Below, piece after piece: positions 47,101 through 60,539 of a stretch of 64,000 bases of DNA. The notes beneath the pieces are model-generated. The model was given only the letters and a program-made list of their open reading frames with translations. It had not been told where the DNA came from and made no database searches. Numbering within the stretch: position 1 is the stretch's first letter; each line of letters starts with the position of its first letter. Origin of the DNA: Dipetalonema caudispina (Eukaryota; Nematoda; Chromadorea; Rhabditida; Onchocercidae); the NCBI GenBank assembly GCA_013365325.1, contig JABVXV010000222.1, positions 43,662 through 107,661 on the forward strand. The letters are read 5' to 3'. Position numbers and translations under genes: made by a program.

Positions 47101-50100
47101 TGAATTTCGTTCTGAAAATTATGATGATTCGAAAATGCAACAAGGACGTAATGGTAAGAAAAAGGTAAGCTCTTTAGTACTGCATATTTGAGGTAGGAAA
47201 TTCACCTCCGACCAATATTTTACTAAATGAAGTTTTACGGAGGCAGATTTCCAGCGCGTTCATGTAAATTGATTTACTTATTTAGAATGGCGATGAAGTG
47301 AATAGTAATTATGAAGCTATGTCTTCACGTCGAATTGCATCATCCACTACTACAAGTGATCATTTATCTCCAGTGATGATCAATCAGTTCAATAATCGAC
47401 AGTTATGCCCACAGTTAGTTCTTTTTCTCATCTCTACCGAAGTCATTTTGAACTTTCTTCGGAGAACGTGGAAAGAGTGGGAAGATTGTCGGAGAACTAA
47501 ATAAGTTTTCGAAATAGCTTTATTGTCTGAATGGTTGATGGTTGTTTAAGTTAGGAATGATTAAGTTAAAACTTTGAATGAACTAAATGTTTATATATGA
47601 ATGACGTTTCATATCTTAAATGTGATATATTGTATAAAGTAGAGAAAAGTTTGCTTATTCAGTGCATTAGCTTTCCCAGAAGACGAGTGTGCATCAGAAA
47701 TGATCTACATTCATTTATCGAAATTCACAGAATAGTTTTATTTGATTTATCTAATAGTCAAGTTTTGTTATTGCATTATTAAAAAAAACAGGAAAGAAAT
47801 GAACACTGAATTATGACAATAAAAAAATTTGAAAAAATTATGTGTTTTACAGGATTTCTTCAAACTCACACCAAGAAAAAGGCTATTATACAAATTGCAG
47901 TGGTAAGTTTTGTGCACTGTTAAATTATTTGTTGTTTTCTTTGCTCAAAATGTTGGACTTTCCCATAAGTATCGAAATTGTAGCAGCAGTTTGACTTTTT
48001 TCGAGTTGAAAATTGGAATTCAAGCTTAGAAATGCTTTTTAGGACAAATTAGTTTAACTGAAATGTATGGCAAAATGAATATAAGAAGCAACGAACAAAA
48101 TGGTTGTTGCCAGGAACCAACATTTTATGATGGGTACCAGATGTATTCGTCCCAGAGCGGATTGGCTGTAAGTTCTCCTTCTTGAGTTGGTTTTTTCTGT
48201 CTTCAAATTTCTGAAAAATGATTTGTTGACGAAAAGACTTTGGGAAATATATAGCAAGAAAAGAATTTTGACATATGTGAATGAATAAAACCAGAAATGG
48301 TTTAAAGATTTGAAAATCTTATTAGGAAGTAGGAGTATTGCACGATTCAGTTGTAAACTTTGGATGAGGTCTTGAAATCTCGTTAAGGGAGATTGGGATG
48401 TTTCATTGAAATTTTCTTCAGTTGCTTAGCATGTTGGCAAATTCGTGTTAATAATAAACATGCATAAGGAGAATCTTTTTGAAAATTTTTTCGATTCAAA
48501 TACTTTCACTTTTAATTTATGGCGTCAGTTGTTTTCAGGGTTTCAATTACTCTCAGCCGCCACCAAATTGTGTATATGCTCAGCAGATCCCAGTTACCCC
48601 ATACGGTATGATGGCATCATATGTTGGCGGGCCACAGATGATGTATGCAACATATCATGTGGTACCGGCACAAAATGATTGTCAGAATTACTACGTCATG
48701 GTAAGATTGTATTGTGGAAGTATTCAATCGCAGGATCTCATTGGGAACCGAGGCTCTTAGTGTCGTATCGTCAATAATAGCAACCGACTGGATTTGAAAT
48801 ACTACTATTGGAAGTGAAAGCAAAAAAAGAAATTTTTCCAAGTTAACAAAGGAACTGAATGAATAACGTGACAATCTACCAGTGACACAATTTTAATCAT
48901 GGAATATGGTAAAATATTCAACTTGCTTGTTAAATATCCAATGAAACTAATGATTTACAGCCTCCAAATGTACAGGATTACACACATCCCTCGAAATTCT
49001 TTATATCCACGAATAATACAGACGGATTTGGAACGCAGTGGAATTCAAATGGATCAAATTTTTCCAGTCAAGGGTATTTATTACTGTTATTTTATAACTA
49101 TTTATGTCTAATTATTAGTATTGTTTATACTGTGAAATTTTGGATTGTTTTTTCTGCTTTAAGTCTGAATAAACGGTGTTATTTACTTTGTCTCTGCATT
49201 AATTCAGGATTTCTCTTGTAGTTTTTTTATTAAATTTTAATAATTTTTAGATCACCAATGCCATTTTCGCTGTCAAATATCCATTCAGGACGTCCAGATG
49301 CGGTAAGTTTGTTTTATTATTTTCATCTTTGTTGCTTTCAAAGTCTGCTGTCGACAATGGGGATTCTTTATTTATTGACTATCCAGTAAGATTCATTTAA
49401 ATTATTTTTGCTGTATTATTATACTTTACTGTTGTTGTAATGAGTTTTTTTTAGCAGCATGGCGATCAAGATTACTATGTATCGTGTTTGCGCGATCGTC
49501 CGCCATATTTTGATCCGTCATATGTGGAAATACTGCGACGTACCAATTTGGATACGATTTACTTGGTTGATGTAAGTTTTTACGTATTACAATTTTTGCT
49601 TAAAAATATAGTATTTCGTATATGTAGATTGAAAGAAGTACTAAGTGGAAATACAAGTGAGAATATGGAACAAATTTAGTTTGCTAAATCAAAATTTGAA
49701 AATTAAAAAAGAACAATTTGAAAAATTCTGAATACATTCCCGTGCATTTTATAGTCATATATGATATCCGGTGGTGAACAGTGGCTGGAAAGTGTTGATA
49801 CGGATTTAACGGTAGCCGTTATCAATTACTGTATGGATAGCCCGGCTCACGGTTGGTTTCTTTTTTTCGTGTTTATTTGAAGCCTTTTCAAAATACCTTC
49901 ACAAATAAAGCAAAATAGTTGTAAAATTTCATGCTATTTTTCTTTGTAATAGGTTTGATTTCTCAAATTCGGTTATTTTATATTTAAATGTCAGTAACTG
50001 ACCTAGGTAAATCAATAGGGGGATCACAAGAGTGCTGCGATGACATTTATGGGTAAAATATTTTTCGAGCCTAAACAAAAAAGACTAAAAGGTTTTTTTT

Positions 50101-53100
50101 CAGGTTCAATTCTAGTGTTTCTACCTGGTTACGAAGACATTTTAGCCGTACGTGAGAAAGCAATTAAAATGCAAGGCTGTTCCACAAAACCAGCCATTTT
50201 TACTCTTCACTCTCAAATGGGCAGTCAAGATCAGCAACGTGTATTTGAGCCAGTGGGCCGTGGTTATCGCAAAGTGGTACTTCTTAAGCTACATTGTCTA
50301 ACTAGATTAACCTTCTATATGACGGTTTATAGAGATAGTGAAGAGAGAAGGAGGCAAAAGACAAAGTGTGATAATTCTTTACCGTTTTAAATTTCAGTAG
50401 GATCACAAATGAGAATATTGAGATTTAAATGAATTATAGATTTTGAGCACGAATATTGCTGAAGCAAGTTTGACAATCGATGACGTTGTTTTCGTGATTG
50501 ACTGTGGTAAAGTCAAGGAGGTAATGATCCAAACTTTTCGGTAATTTAAAAACTTCTCATGTCGATATTAAAGTTGGTGAAGGTAGTTTGGTATGTCTCC
50601 AAGGTCATTTTAGTTGTTCCTCAGGTATGAAGGGGTATAGCCGTGTTTCGTTTATGCAAGAGAGATCTTCCTTTTTGATCTACCTGTTCGTTCGGCATTA
50701 CTAACATATTTCTGTGGTACACAAAAGTAATGGAAAGTCTGAAATATTCTAATCATGTTTTTATACGTTAGAAAATCTACGACCACTCAACACGTATAAG
50801 TCAACTCAAAATGACATGGATAGCAAAATCAAATGCTGAACAGCGAGCGGGCAGAGCTGGAAGATGTCGAAGTGGTTACTGCTTTCGGCTGTTCACAACA
50901 GAAGATTATGCAAGAATGAATCCAACTCAGGTCTTTATTGCATGTTTGATTTGCTGTCATTTCTTGGTTTTTTTTTTTTCTTTTTTTGTTCCTTTTCCTG
51001 AAAGAAATTGTTTTATCTGCTCAAGATTAAACCTGAAATATGGTCACTTGAAAAAATTTTTTTTAGTTGCCTGAAATGAAAAGAAGCGCTATTCATGAAG
51101 TATGTTTACATGCAAAGATGTTTGCTCCAAGAAAATATTCAGTTCGACAGTTTTTACTCAACGCGCCGGAGCCACCAGCAGCAATGGCTATTGATCGAAG
51201 TTTTGAGTTTCTGGAGGTTACTATGATATTTGACTACAGACAGTTCTAATTAATTTTTTAACCCTTGTGTTGAAAGATTCAACAGCTCATAATTTCTTCC
51301 TTAAAATCTTTTTTTGCCTTCTTTCCTTATCTATGATACCATCGCCTCTATAATTATGACATTAACAAATGATTCATTCTTTTGGTCGTACAGTTAGCGT
51401 CACATTCCCATTGCGGTATTAATCTTCAGGTAGTAACGAAATTTTTTGAAGAATGCATTTACAGCAAATTGGTGCAGTTTTTAAAAGTCGACAAGAACCG
51501 TCACATATGTCACACTTAACAGATAATTCATACTTCGCTAATACTCGGGACCGAAATGGTGAACCGGATTTAACGGATCTTGGACGTCATATTGTGCAAC
51601 TTCCGTTATGCCCACAATTGGCTCGATTTCTCCTGTTTGGTATTTGCCTGAAATGCTTGAGTCCCGTTCTAACACTCGTTGCCACTTTGTCACATCGTGA
51701 TCCCTGTAAGTTATTATGTCTGGTGTTCAAGTAGATGGTGTTCAAGTCACTTGGTTTTTTTCTTCCTCATTCATTTTTCTCTTCCATTTAAAATGGTATG
51801 AAAATACTTGCTATTCTAGTTGTGTTACCACCTAGTGGTGAACGAGAAGAACGGAATTCCGCAATGATGGCACGTGATATTTTCGCCGGCTTTGATTATT
51901 CCGATCATATGACATTTTTGAGAATCTATAACGCGTTTATAAAATTGCCCGCTCATGGACAGTCAAATTTTTGTATGACTAATTATTTATCCCTCAGTGC
52001 AATGCGAATGATCGTTGGTATTCGGTTAGTGATTCTGCACCTTTTTTTTTTTTTTTTTTTTTTTGAAATTAAGTTGAATTACCGTCAAGTTATCGAAATG
52101 AAGTACTAGTTGCATATTTTGCGGAAATTAGTTGAAGTAATATAAAAAATATGGTTCTTTATTTTTGGCACTACTCTTGAGCCAAATTGGCATCGAATTC
52201 GGTCAAGTTTAAGGATCAAAGCATGGAGTAAATGTTTCGAAAATATTATTCTTAGTTTGAGGCAAGAGCGTGATAATGTATCTTCATTGTGTTCAATAGT
52301 AGTTCTTAAAAGGGATTTTTTAACATTCTTTTTTTCGACTTAGTAATTCGATAGTTGACATGAATTTTTTGTCGGAAAAAGTGATGCTAAGTTGTGCTAC
52401 CTGCGTAGTACTGGACGATTGGATGATTCAAGTTATTCTGATCTATTCATTCCTGTTTTTTTGATAATCTTCAGAATTTAAAAATTAAGAAAGACGTGGT
52501 TTCATTGCGATTAGTTTTATGAGTACTTTAGCTGATTCGTGGTCGTTTTTCGTGATGTATTTATAATTCCATTCTAGACAACAACTGTTCATGGAACTAC
52601 AAAGGCTTCGACTGTTACCCGCAAGCTGTCGATCAGCAGATGACCCTGATTTAAATCGATATAGTAATTCATGGCCAATGATTCAAGCAGCTATCGTAGC
52701 TGGCAGTTATCCTAACATTGGTTTTACCCGTTCCGGTGGTCAGATTCGGAAAATACGTACAAGGTATCTGGAAAAAAAAGTCCTTTTCTTCAAAACTTCT
52801 CTTCATTTAATAATGTTATGCAAATTGAGGTTTTTTTTTTCCATTAATCTATGTCTTAGTTTCAGTAGAAACTAAATTTAAATCTCTAACTTTTGAACTG
52901 GTGGGATAGCAGCTGCCTTTGTAAGGAATATCATGAAGTAAGCACGAGATATTGATCCTCGTTGATCTGCCTTTCTTAAACATAGTTTTCTAGTATATTT
53001 TTTGTAATGATTATCTCTTTCATTCTAAAGCATGTTACGTTTCTGGTAGATACAGATATTTAGTGCGAAGTTTCGCGGCTATTGAATTAAATTTTTAGAA

Positions 53101-56100
53101 TTCGAATTTTTACAGTAACGAAGTTGCATCGTTACCGTATGGATGTGCGGTTAAACGACAAGCTTCATCTACTGGAATGAGCGGAGTGGGAGTTGGGAAA
53201 TTGGGGAAACCGGAACCAGTTATTGAATATCTTGCTTTCCAGGAGTTATCGAAAACTGGTGATAACTTAAGTGTAGGTTATTGCTGTGTTACCAATACCT
53301 TCGTCCTCGTGGTGATTTCATTTATTTAATCTGTCTTTGTAAAACTCCTTAAGTTTAATTCAAATTTAAAACAAAATTTATTGGTTTTTTTAAAGTTACG
53401 AACGGTCACGGCAGTTCCACCGCTCACTGTGCTGTTGTTTGCTGGTCCGATTCATCTGAAACGTGAAGTTTTGAATGATTATTCTATAGGTAAGCCGATT
53501 AGTTTTTCTGAAAATGTAATTGATATTTTGCAGTAAAAACTGTTTGTATTTCAGGTTGGGATAAATATTTTGTTAATTTTAGGTGATGAATTTGCACTGA
53601 ATGATGAAGCGGACACGGATTCGAATACCGATGAATGCGTGTTTGCGCTTGAGCCATGGCTGGTTTTCCGATGGAAATTTGAGGTTAATTTCTGAAATCT
53701 GTCCTTTATTTAAAATTTGTTTTTTGAAAATTTCCAACTATAATGAAAATTTAGTTGTTGTGTTTGCTGTTATAGCTTCTATATTGTCAAATTAATTTTT
53801 GCGATCTTCTTTCTTGTCAATCTCTTCTTGCCCTTTTCGTTATCTTGGCTAGAAAGAAATAAGCCAAAAATTATTTTCAGGATATGCAGTTAATGTTAAA
53901 GCTGCGTGTCAAGCTGATGACTTACTTTATATTCGTAATGAAACAACCCGATCGCCCCGAAACCGAGGAAACTAAGGTTCTTTTTTCTGACTCGTTATCA
54001 GTATGATACCATTTGATAATGAATGATGTTGTTTGCTAAGCTTCATTTCACATTTCACTTACCTATGGTAGACATTCATTCTTGTACTTTGGTCTTTTAC
54101 TTAATTACTAAAGATTAAAGTATTTAGTTCACGAAAAGATGGATAAAGCGTATGATGCTTGGGATACCTACCTTATTGGCAGTTTCAAAGCAATGTTTTT
54201 TTTACGAAATCTGAATCCGATTTAAATTTTCTTTTCAAGGAGCTGCTTGCAACCATAAATCAGATACTTTTGGAAGATCATCTTCGTGCAGGCTTTGCAG
54301 ACTGTACTGATTTGCCAGGATTTCGAGAACGTTCACCGAATTCTATAAATAATGAAGTAGATATAATTTTCCTTGCATATTTAAAATTCCATCATTGTAT
54401 TGTTTCATTATTTTGATGAATAATAATTTAGGTGCTCATTTACTTCTTACTTTTATGAAAGTTTAAAGTTTTTTCAAATGCTGCAAAGTCTATTCTTTTC
54501 ACCTTCCTCAAATCCCAAACCTTCAGGCAACAAATGAACGATCCGTTCGCCGTCGACAACTCCCAGACCACATAGAAGAGCAGTGTCAACGAGAAATTTC
54601 TGTTGGTAATTCTTACCTTATGACACGAAATCACCGGCCAAAACAATCGAATGGAATTTCAAACTCAGACAGTCGAGCTGACTTCTGTGGTGGACCCGGT
54701 ATACAGTCTCTCGAGATTGACGAAAGTTTGAATTTTGAACGACTTTTGAATATGTTGATTTTGATGTATCAAAAGAAAAATCCGTGTTTGATATTGTCGC
54801 TTTGGAAATTGTGAAAGAATTATTTGTTTTAGGCATCGATAACAGCGCTCATTTGTCCTACCGTCCTGAAGAAGAAAATGCCACTGCAAGCTCTCATTCA
54901 AATGAACCTGGTGATGACACTTTTAGTCCACGGTCGCTTCTACCCGAAGAAGAACAAGTTTGTTCTGTTATTCATCAGCTACAGTTACAAGGAGAAAAGA
55001 AAAGAAGTATAGGGATCTGGTAGGATAGATTCTATTTATTGTGTTGAAGTAAAAGTATTTTCAGGTTCCTGAAGATCCATGTATGAGTACGCTGGAAGAA
55101 GGCGGAGTAACAAAGGGTGGGCAAATATCAGCAACAAATGTAGAAGTGGAGCAAAATACTTCAAGTAGCGATGATGTATCACAGGAAAGAAATACTGAAG
55201 AATCAAATGAATGGCAGGAAACTCCTAATGATACAGTTACAGTTGTTCAGAGACCAGGACATGGGCATTTCGTTCCCTATCATTTTCGACCGGACGATCA
55301 ACGTATTCGACGAATGTTCCGACAGTTTGTAAATAGATCGAGGCCACAATCAACGCGATCAGCTGATATAGCCAAAGGTTCTTCCTGCTTCTTTCGTATC
55401 ATTTTGAATGTTATATTGTTGACTCATTTCAATTGTAATGAAATGCCCTCCTAAAACAAACAGTTAGTTAACACTTGTCTTAACCAGAAATTATGGAAAA
55501 ACTCTACCATTAATTTTTGAATATTATAAATGAGTGGACAGGATCGCATCGGATTCCAGCAGCGATCTGGGTTTACTTAATGATTAAGAATAAGTCACCG
55601 GTTCATTTTCCAGACTTAAATTATTGTGTCAGTGCTGTTTGTTCAACTGATTTTTAGAAAGCAGTCCATTTTTTCGTAAGTAGTTCGTAATCATGAAAAT
55701 AGATTTTCCTCTTAATTTATGGGAGATATTTAGCATTTGAAAATGACAGGTAGTTTTGATTTGTCTACATATTATCATTTATGTATCATTTCTTCACACT
55801 TGTTTTTGGACTTCAACAGTGCTATTAAATAAGCTACTTGCAGTAGAGGAACAGCAGGAACAGCGCAGTAGTGAAGAAGTTAGAGAACGACGACGAGAAA
55901 ATCGTCGAAGAGATTGGTAAATTTTCTTTGCATTCGATTTCTTTTTTTTTTTAAGTTTTAATCCTTCTTACACTTTCCCTAATTTTGATATTTAATATCT
56001 AATATATAAAGAAAGTATACTGTATTCCAAAAATAGATCAGTGAATGATCAGTGAAGTGAATGATTTACAAATTCGTTGTCGTTGGACTAAATTAACTAG

Positions 56101-56468
56101 AGCATTAGACGGCATGTGCATGTAGTTTTTTCGCATTTTCATACTACTTGTGCAGGAGCAGTTTTTTATGGTGTTTTTAATAATTTTTAAGGCACTGGAG
56201 AAAAAACCCACCAGCATGCTGTGTTGCACCATCAGATGCTTATCGAATGCCACTCGCATACTTTAGAGGAGGTGGACGTATGTATTTTTTCTTTTTGTTG
56301 AATTTTTTAAATTTAGTTTTTATTCCAATCGCTCATTTGAAAGACGTCTCTTTTTTTAAAAAAAAAAAAGATTTTTTGATATTTTTAGGCGGAAGGTCCG
56401 ATCGTTACCGTGGTGGTGGGCTCCGTGGTCGTAGCAAAGCACCACGGAAGGACGACTTAACCAGCTGA
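40859..56468 (+). CDS. R3H and DEIH-box RNA helicase, YTHDC2-like but lacking a YTH domain
   Basis: 36 exons join in phase to 1584 aa. Exons: 40859-41000, 41309-41396, 41584-41771, 42282-42481, 45113-45279, 45385-45484, 45772-45855, 45945-46029, 46563-46707, 47086-47164, 47286-47413, 47853-47902, 48043-48167, 48539-48700, 48961-49073, 49251-49302, 49455-49571, 49755-49851, 50104-50276, 50440-50520, 50772-50930, 51067-51216, 51465-51705, 51820-52024, 52578-52763, 53116-53272, 53396-53489, 53583-53683, 53881-53976, 54240-54356, 54527-54698, 54833-54957, 55065-55377, 55820-55916, 56192-56277, 56389-56468. Seen in order: R3H signature R59-x3-H63; Walker A GGTGCGKT (197-204); DEIH (296-299); SAT (328-330); a Q/N/Y/P/M-rich insert (about 352-707); [21 protein letters not shown] (816-823); winged-helix/OB region with [13 protein letters not shown] and LEPWLVF, matching YTHDC2; an acidic Ser-rich linker; and an Arg/Gly tail. 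The helicase core is complete, so ATP-dependent 3'-5' RNA unwinding is expected. In animals YTHDC2 acts in germ cells at meiosis; that role here is inference. Confidence 0.9.
41101..41126 (+). repeat. AT dinucleotide microsatellite in helicase intron 1
   Basis: An uninterrupted AT run of 26 bases. Confidence 0.95.
42482..45112 (+). other. Large (2.6 kb) helicase intron 4
   Basis: This is by far the longest intron of the gene and splits the Walker A exon from the next core exon. Its sequence has fewer A/T runs than other introns here and reads as mixed-composition DNA. It has a 59-codon plus-strand open frame at 43303-43482 and a 127-aa minus-strand frame at 44795-45178 that runs into exon 5. 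No known domain was recognised in either. A decayed mobile element is possible but unproven. Confidence 0.5.
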
Positions 56469-57773
56469 CATCTGATCTGATCGACTGGTGTGACCTTCTG
56501 CGAAATCCGCTGTAGTTTAATTAAAGTTTATACTCTCACCTCAAATTATCTAAAATATGGGCTATATGGGTCGCGGAATTGTATTATTCATTTGAACGTT
56601 TGATTTAAATTTATATAAAATCCTTTATAATATGTTTCACATTTTTTTTCCAATTGGTTATATTTTTGCAAAAAAAAACCTTTGAGATGGTGATACCATA
56701 TATTAGGCTATTATTTATGAATATTTCTTATATTTAATTTTTTAAGACATTTATATCTCGTATTTCATTTTCAGTCTGTTCCTCATAGCTGTCTTAAAAA
56801 TGTGTATCTGTTATCAAATTGTAAGATTTCAATTTGTTCTTTCAGCTGTTTTTTGCTGTCCACATAATTTATTCATTTTTCTAGTTTTTCATTTTTTTTG
56901 TTGCTCTCGGATCATTCGAGCCTAATGCATAGTTCCCATCTCTTCGTTTGTGTTTTACTGGATTTTCTGTGTTATTACTAGATATTCTGTGTTATTCTTG
57001 GGTTTTTCTTCTTGTTTCTTCCTCAATCTGATCATGTTTTCAGTTTTTATTCTCAAATCATGTTTTCTTGAAGCTGGAAATATTTGGTGGTGATTTGAGT
57101 AAAATCCTCCACTTTCCACTGAATTATATCCGTTCTTCGTTCTGTATTGCCATCTAAATTTTACCTCCAAATTTTTTGAATATGCATAGAAATAATTTCC
57201 TGACTGACAAATATTTAAGTTTTATTACATTACATGTACTTCATTACCAGTCTAATTAATGAGTCGATCATGCACCAAGTAGTTAAACAGCCGATATCAT
57301 AAGCTCTTTCATGAGGCTGTTTGAAAAATGAGTAACTTGTTTTTTTTTGTATTGCCTTTTTTCTTTTTTCTCTTGTTCTAGTTATGGTTCGAAATGTTGT
57401 TAATTTCCCAAGTTTATTATTAAATATCCCTTTTACCTTACTATAATCAAATATTTGATGGCGTAGCTATTATTCCTTCTCTGGATTACATGGGATGAAT
57501 TATAGTAGTTAGTATTATAAAATCTCTCGTGGAAGATTGTGCATACTTCGTTCATTTCTGGAACTTCATTAAGTTTTCACTCGTATTCCAACATTTTTTT
57601 TCACTCAACTTTAATCTGACATTCTTTTCCTAGTAATGAAACTGAATTTTTGATATACCATTTCCTGTTTTATTGTTCTTTTTATGTCTATCTTGGCTAT
57701 TTTATCTGAAATTACCTTGATCTTATTTGTTTCGAAATTTCTCTTCCTTTTTTTCTCAGCAATTGTATTGGAG

Positions 57774-57816
<43 letters not shown>

Positions 57817-60539
57817 CTTGTTCACTATATTAATAATTTAAAATCCCAACGTATCCTATTGTATCTCATCTGGTCTGTGTTTTTTTTTTTTTGTTCCTCA
57901 TTTTGATGTCATTACAAGCATCATATTGACAAATTTGAAGAATTAATTGATATAGTTTGTTTAATTTTTTTTTTTTTTTTTCACTCTCTAGAAATTAATG
58001 AATTATTTCTTGCCGTTGGCAATGTTACTAATCAAAGTAGTAGTATTTTACGGTGCCAAATCTATTTATCGCTGTATCATACGGTGCATGACCATTATTC
58101 TTTCCCCAACCTCTCTTCCCCTTTTTCCTTTCCCTTGCTCTATTTGTTCGTTCCTTGATTTTGTTTGTTCATTTGTTCTGAAATTAATAAACAATCTTTC
58201 CACATTGTTTTATACCAAGTATAATAATAGCAAGCATATAAATTTATTGGTATATAAGATAATTGTGCCGTAAAATTTTAAACTTCATCTTCAAACCTAA
58301 AGATCACTTATGAAGTTTTTCATCTTTGTCGCTTGAAAGATTTTCATTTTCGTAATCGAGAATGTTGCTAACTATCACATTAGAAATTATTTGATATGAG
58401 TATTAAAGTTACGGATGTTTGTTCAATCAAATTTTTCTCGTTGCTTATGAGATTAGCTATAACTGATAGTTGCAAAATGAACGGAATTTCTGAAAATTGA
58501 ATACTTTAATCTTAGAATAATATAAGAATGGAATATAAGCAGAAGATGATATAATTTTTGAATTTCATTTAGCTAAAGAAAGAAACTAAAATTGATTATT
58601 GCATGTTTATTTGGGATAAACATTGAGGAAAAGTATGCTAAAATTTCGATTAACCTAACTAATGATAGCTATCATTGTTAAAGTTATTTATACTTGTGAT
58701 TTCAAAAGGATTAATCAAACACTTCCTGATAATGATAATAATTCAACAAATAATTCTTATATCATATCAAAATTGCTACCCCTATCATTTAACAATTAAT
58801 ATATTATTTGACAAATGTTGTTCTTAGCAAATATCATAAAGTTATAACCTAAACATAGGTAATGAGTGTTATTATATTGATTTTACATTTGAATATGACA
58901 TAATGATGATACCTCTTGTATTCTTCTAAAAATATATCTTTGATTTAATGTTTACAAGAATATGCTTAAATCTATGATTCTAACATAAAGATATATGAGA
59001 ATGTGAATTTTATTCGATTTCTTATAATTTCATTTAAAAAAGAAAATAAATTGTTCAAACTTCTGATTCATTATTTGTTTAAGTACCACTTAAATTTATA
59101 ATTACCCCCAATTATTTACTGTAATGAAATGTTGCGGGAAGTGAAATTTAACAATTGATTTTGTTTTTTCCTTTTTTTCATTTTTTTTTTTTTTTACAAA
59201 AGATTTGAGGAATGGAAGAAAGGGTGGAAAAAAAAAAGTACTTAACACTTGAAAGAATATGTACCGAAATTCCCAAATGAATTTAAAATATAATTAAAAC
59301 GATGAAGATTGGTCTACCATAATCCATATTGAGTGACAAATTGAGTAAGTATGGAATACATGCAATTTTATGGATGATTTCGGATAAAAGATGAAATGAA
59401 AGGAAAGATGAATCGGAAAACGGAAAAGTGAAATATGTGAAGAGAGTTTGTTTGAGGAAGGCAAAAAATTATTGGATAAATTAATCAAAAAGAAAAATTA
59501 ATTTATGCTTTAATTTTTGCATATTTCTTTTTTTTTTTTTTTTTTTTTTGCATATTTTTTTCATTTTTTCATCTTTCATCATTTCTATATCATTTCTTCG
59601 CCTAACTAAATTTCATTTAAAAGGAACATTTAACATACTATATTTCATCGTTCTTTTTTTTTTCCCTTTTTTTCCAAATTATTTATTTAAATTTGTTTTT
59701 AAAAAATAAGATAAGAAAATAAAGAAAAACAAAGCATTTAAATATTATTAATTTATTGTAGCAATGAATAGTTTTTCATAGAATATGAGAGAGGAGAATA
59801 AAAAAAAAAAAAAAAAAAAAGGTTTCTAATTTTCCTATGGGAATATATATTCCAATAATTTTGATTGATAACCATTTTCATCCCTGTTCGTTTTCATTCC
59901 AATCTTTTTCAAATATATCTAATAAAGTTAGCAAAATTTTTGTTTCTCAAACAAAAAAAAAAAAAAAAAAAAAAAAAAAGAAAAATTTGATAAAATATTT
60001 TGAAATATATGATTTAAAATAGATTTTGGGGGAAAAAAAAAAACGAAAAATAAAAAAACTTTTCGAAAAATATGGTGAGAAAAAAAGAAAAGAAAAAAGG
60101 AAGAAAGAAATTTTTGTGAAGAAAAGATAAATGAAAAGAAGAAAAATGTAGGAGGAGATGAAAAATTCCCAATGGATTTTTTTTTTTTTTTTTTTTCTTT
60201 CTTTTCGCTTCAATTTCTTTAAACAATTGAAATAATTGAATTAAGGATGAAAACCACTCCCAGCTAGTTTGTTTAGTTTTTGATGATAATATTTGGTAAA
60301 AGTAAAAAAAAAGGATAAGTAAAAATGAAGAGGAGTAAGAATGAAAAGGAAGTAATAATAGAAGATAAAAGGAGGAGGCAAAAAAAAAAAGAAAAAAAAA
60401 AAAACAAAACAATGATTAAAGGATTGGAAAAAGACGAAGACAATTCTTGGCTCTTTTTAAATTTCAATCATAACTATATATTGTTGCGTTTGTATGTATA
60501 TGTGAGTAATATCTGTCTATTTTTAATCCTAAGCCTAAA
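56469..60539. other. 4.1 kb intergenic region upstream of the homeobox gene
   Basis: It contains the helicase 3' UTR, a TTTA microsatellite (57774-57815), and several long A or T runs (for example near 59530, 59800 and 59950). Open frames here are homopolymer-driven. The homeobox promoter probably lies near the right end, but no element is recognisable. Confidence 0.6.
57774..57815 (+). repeat. TTTA tetranucleotide microsatellite
   Basis: About ten perfect TTTA/TTAT copies in a row. Confidence 0.97.

Noticed and set aside
54699..54832. Continuation of helicase exon 31 through 54832
   Set aside because: Reading on reaches a stop at about 54812, whereas splicing at CCCG/GTATAC to the acceptor at 54832 keeps the phase into the next open segments.
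59947..60467. Phe/Lys-rich frames on both strands before the homeobox gene
   Set aside because: They are produced by long A/T homopolymers.
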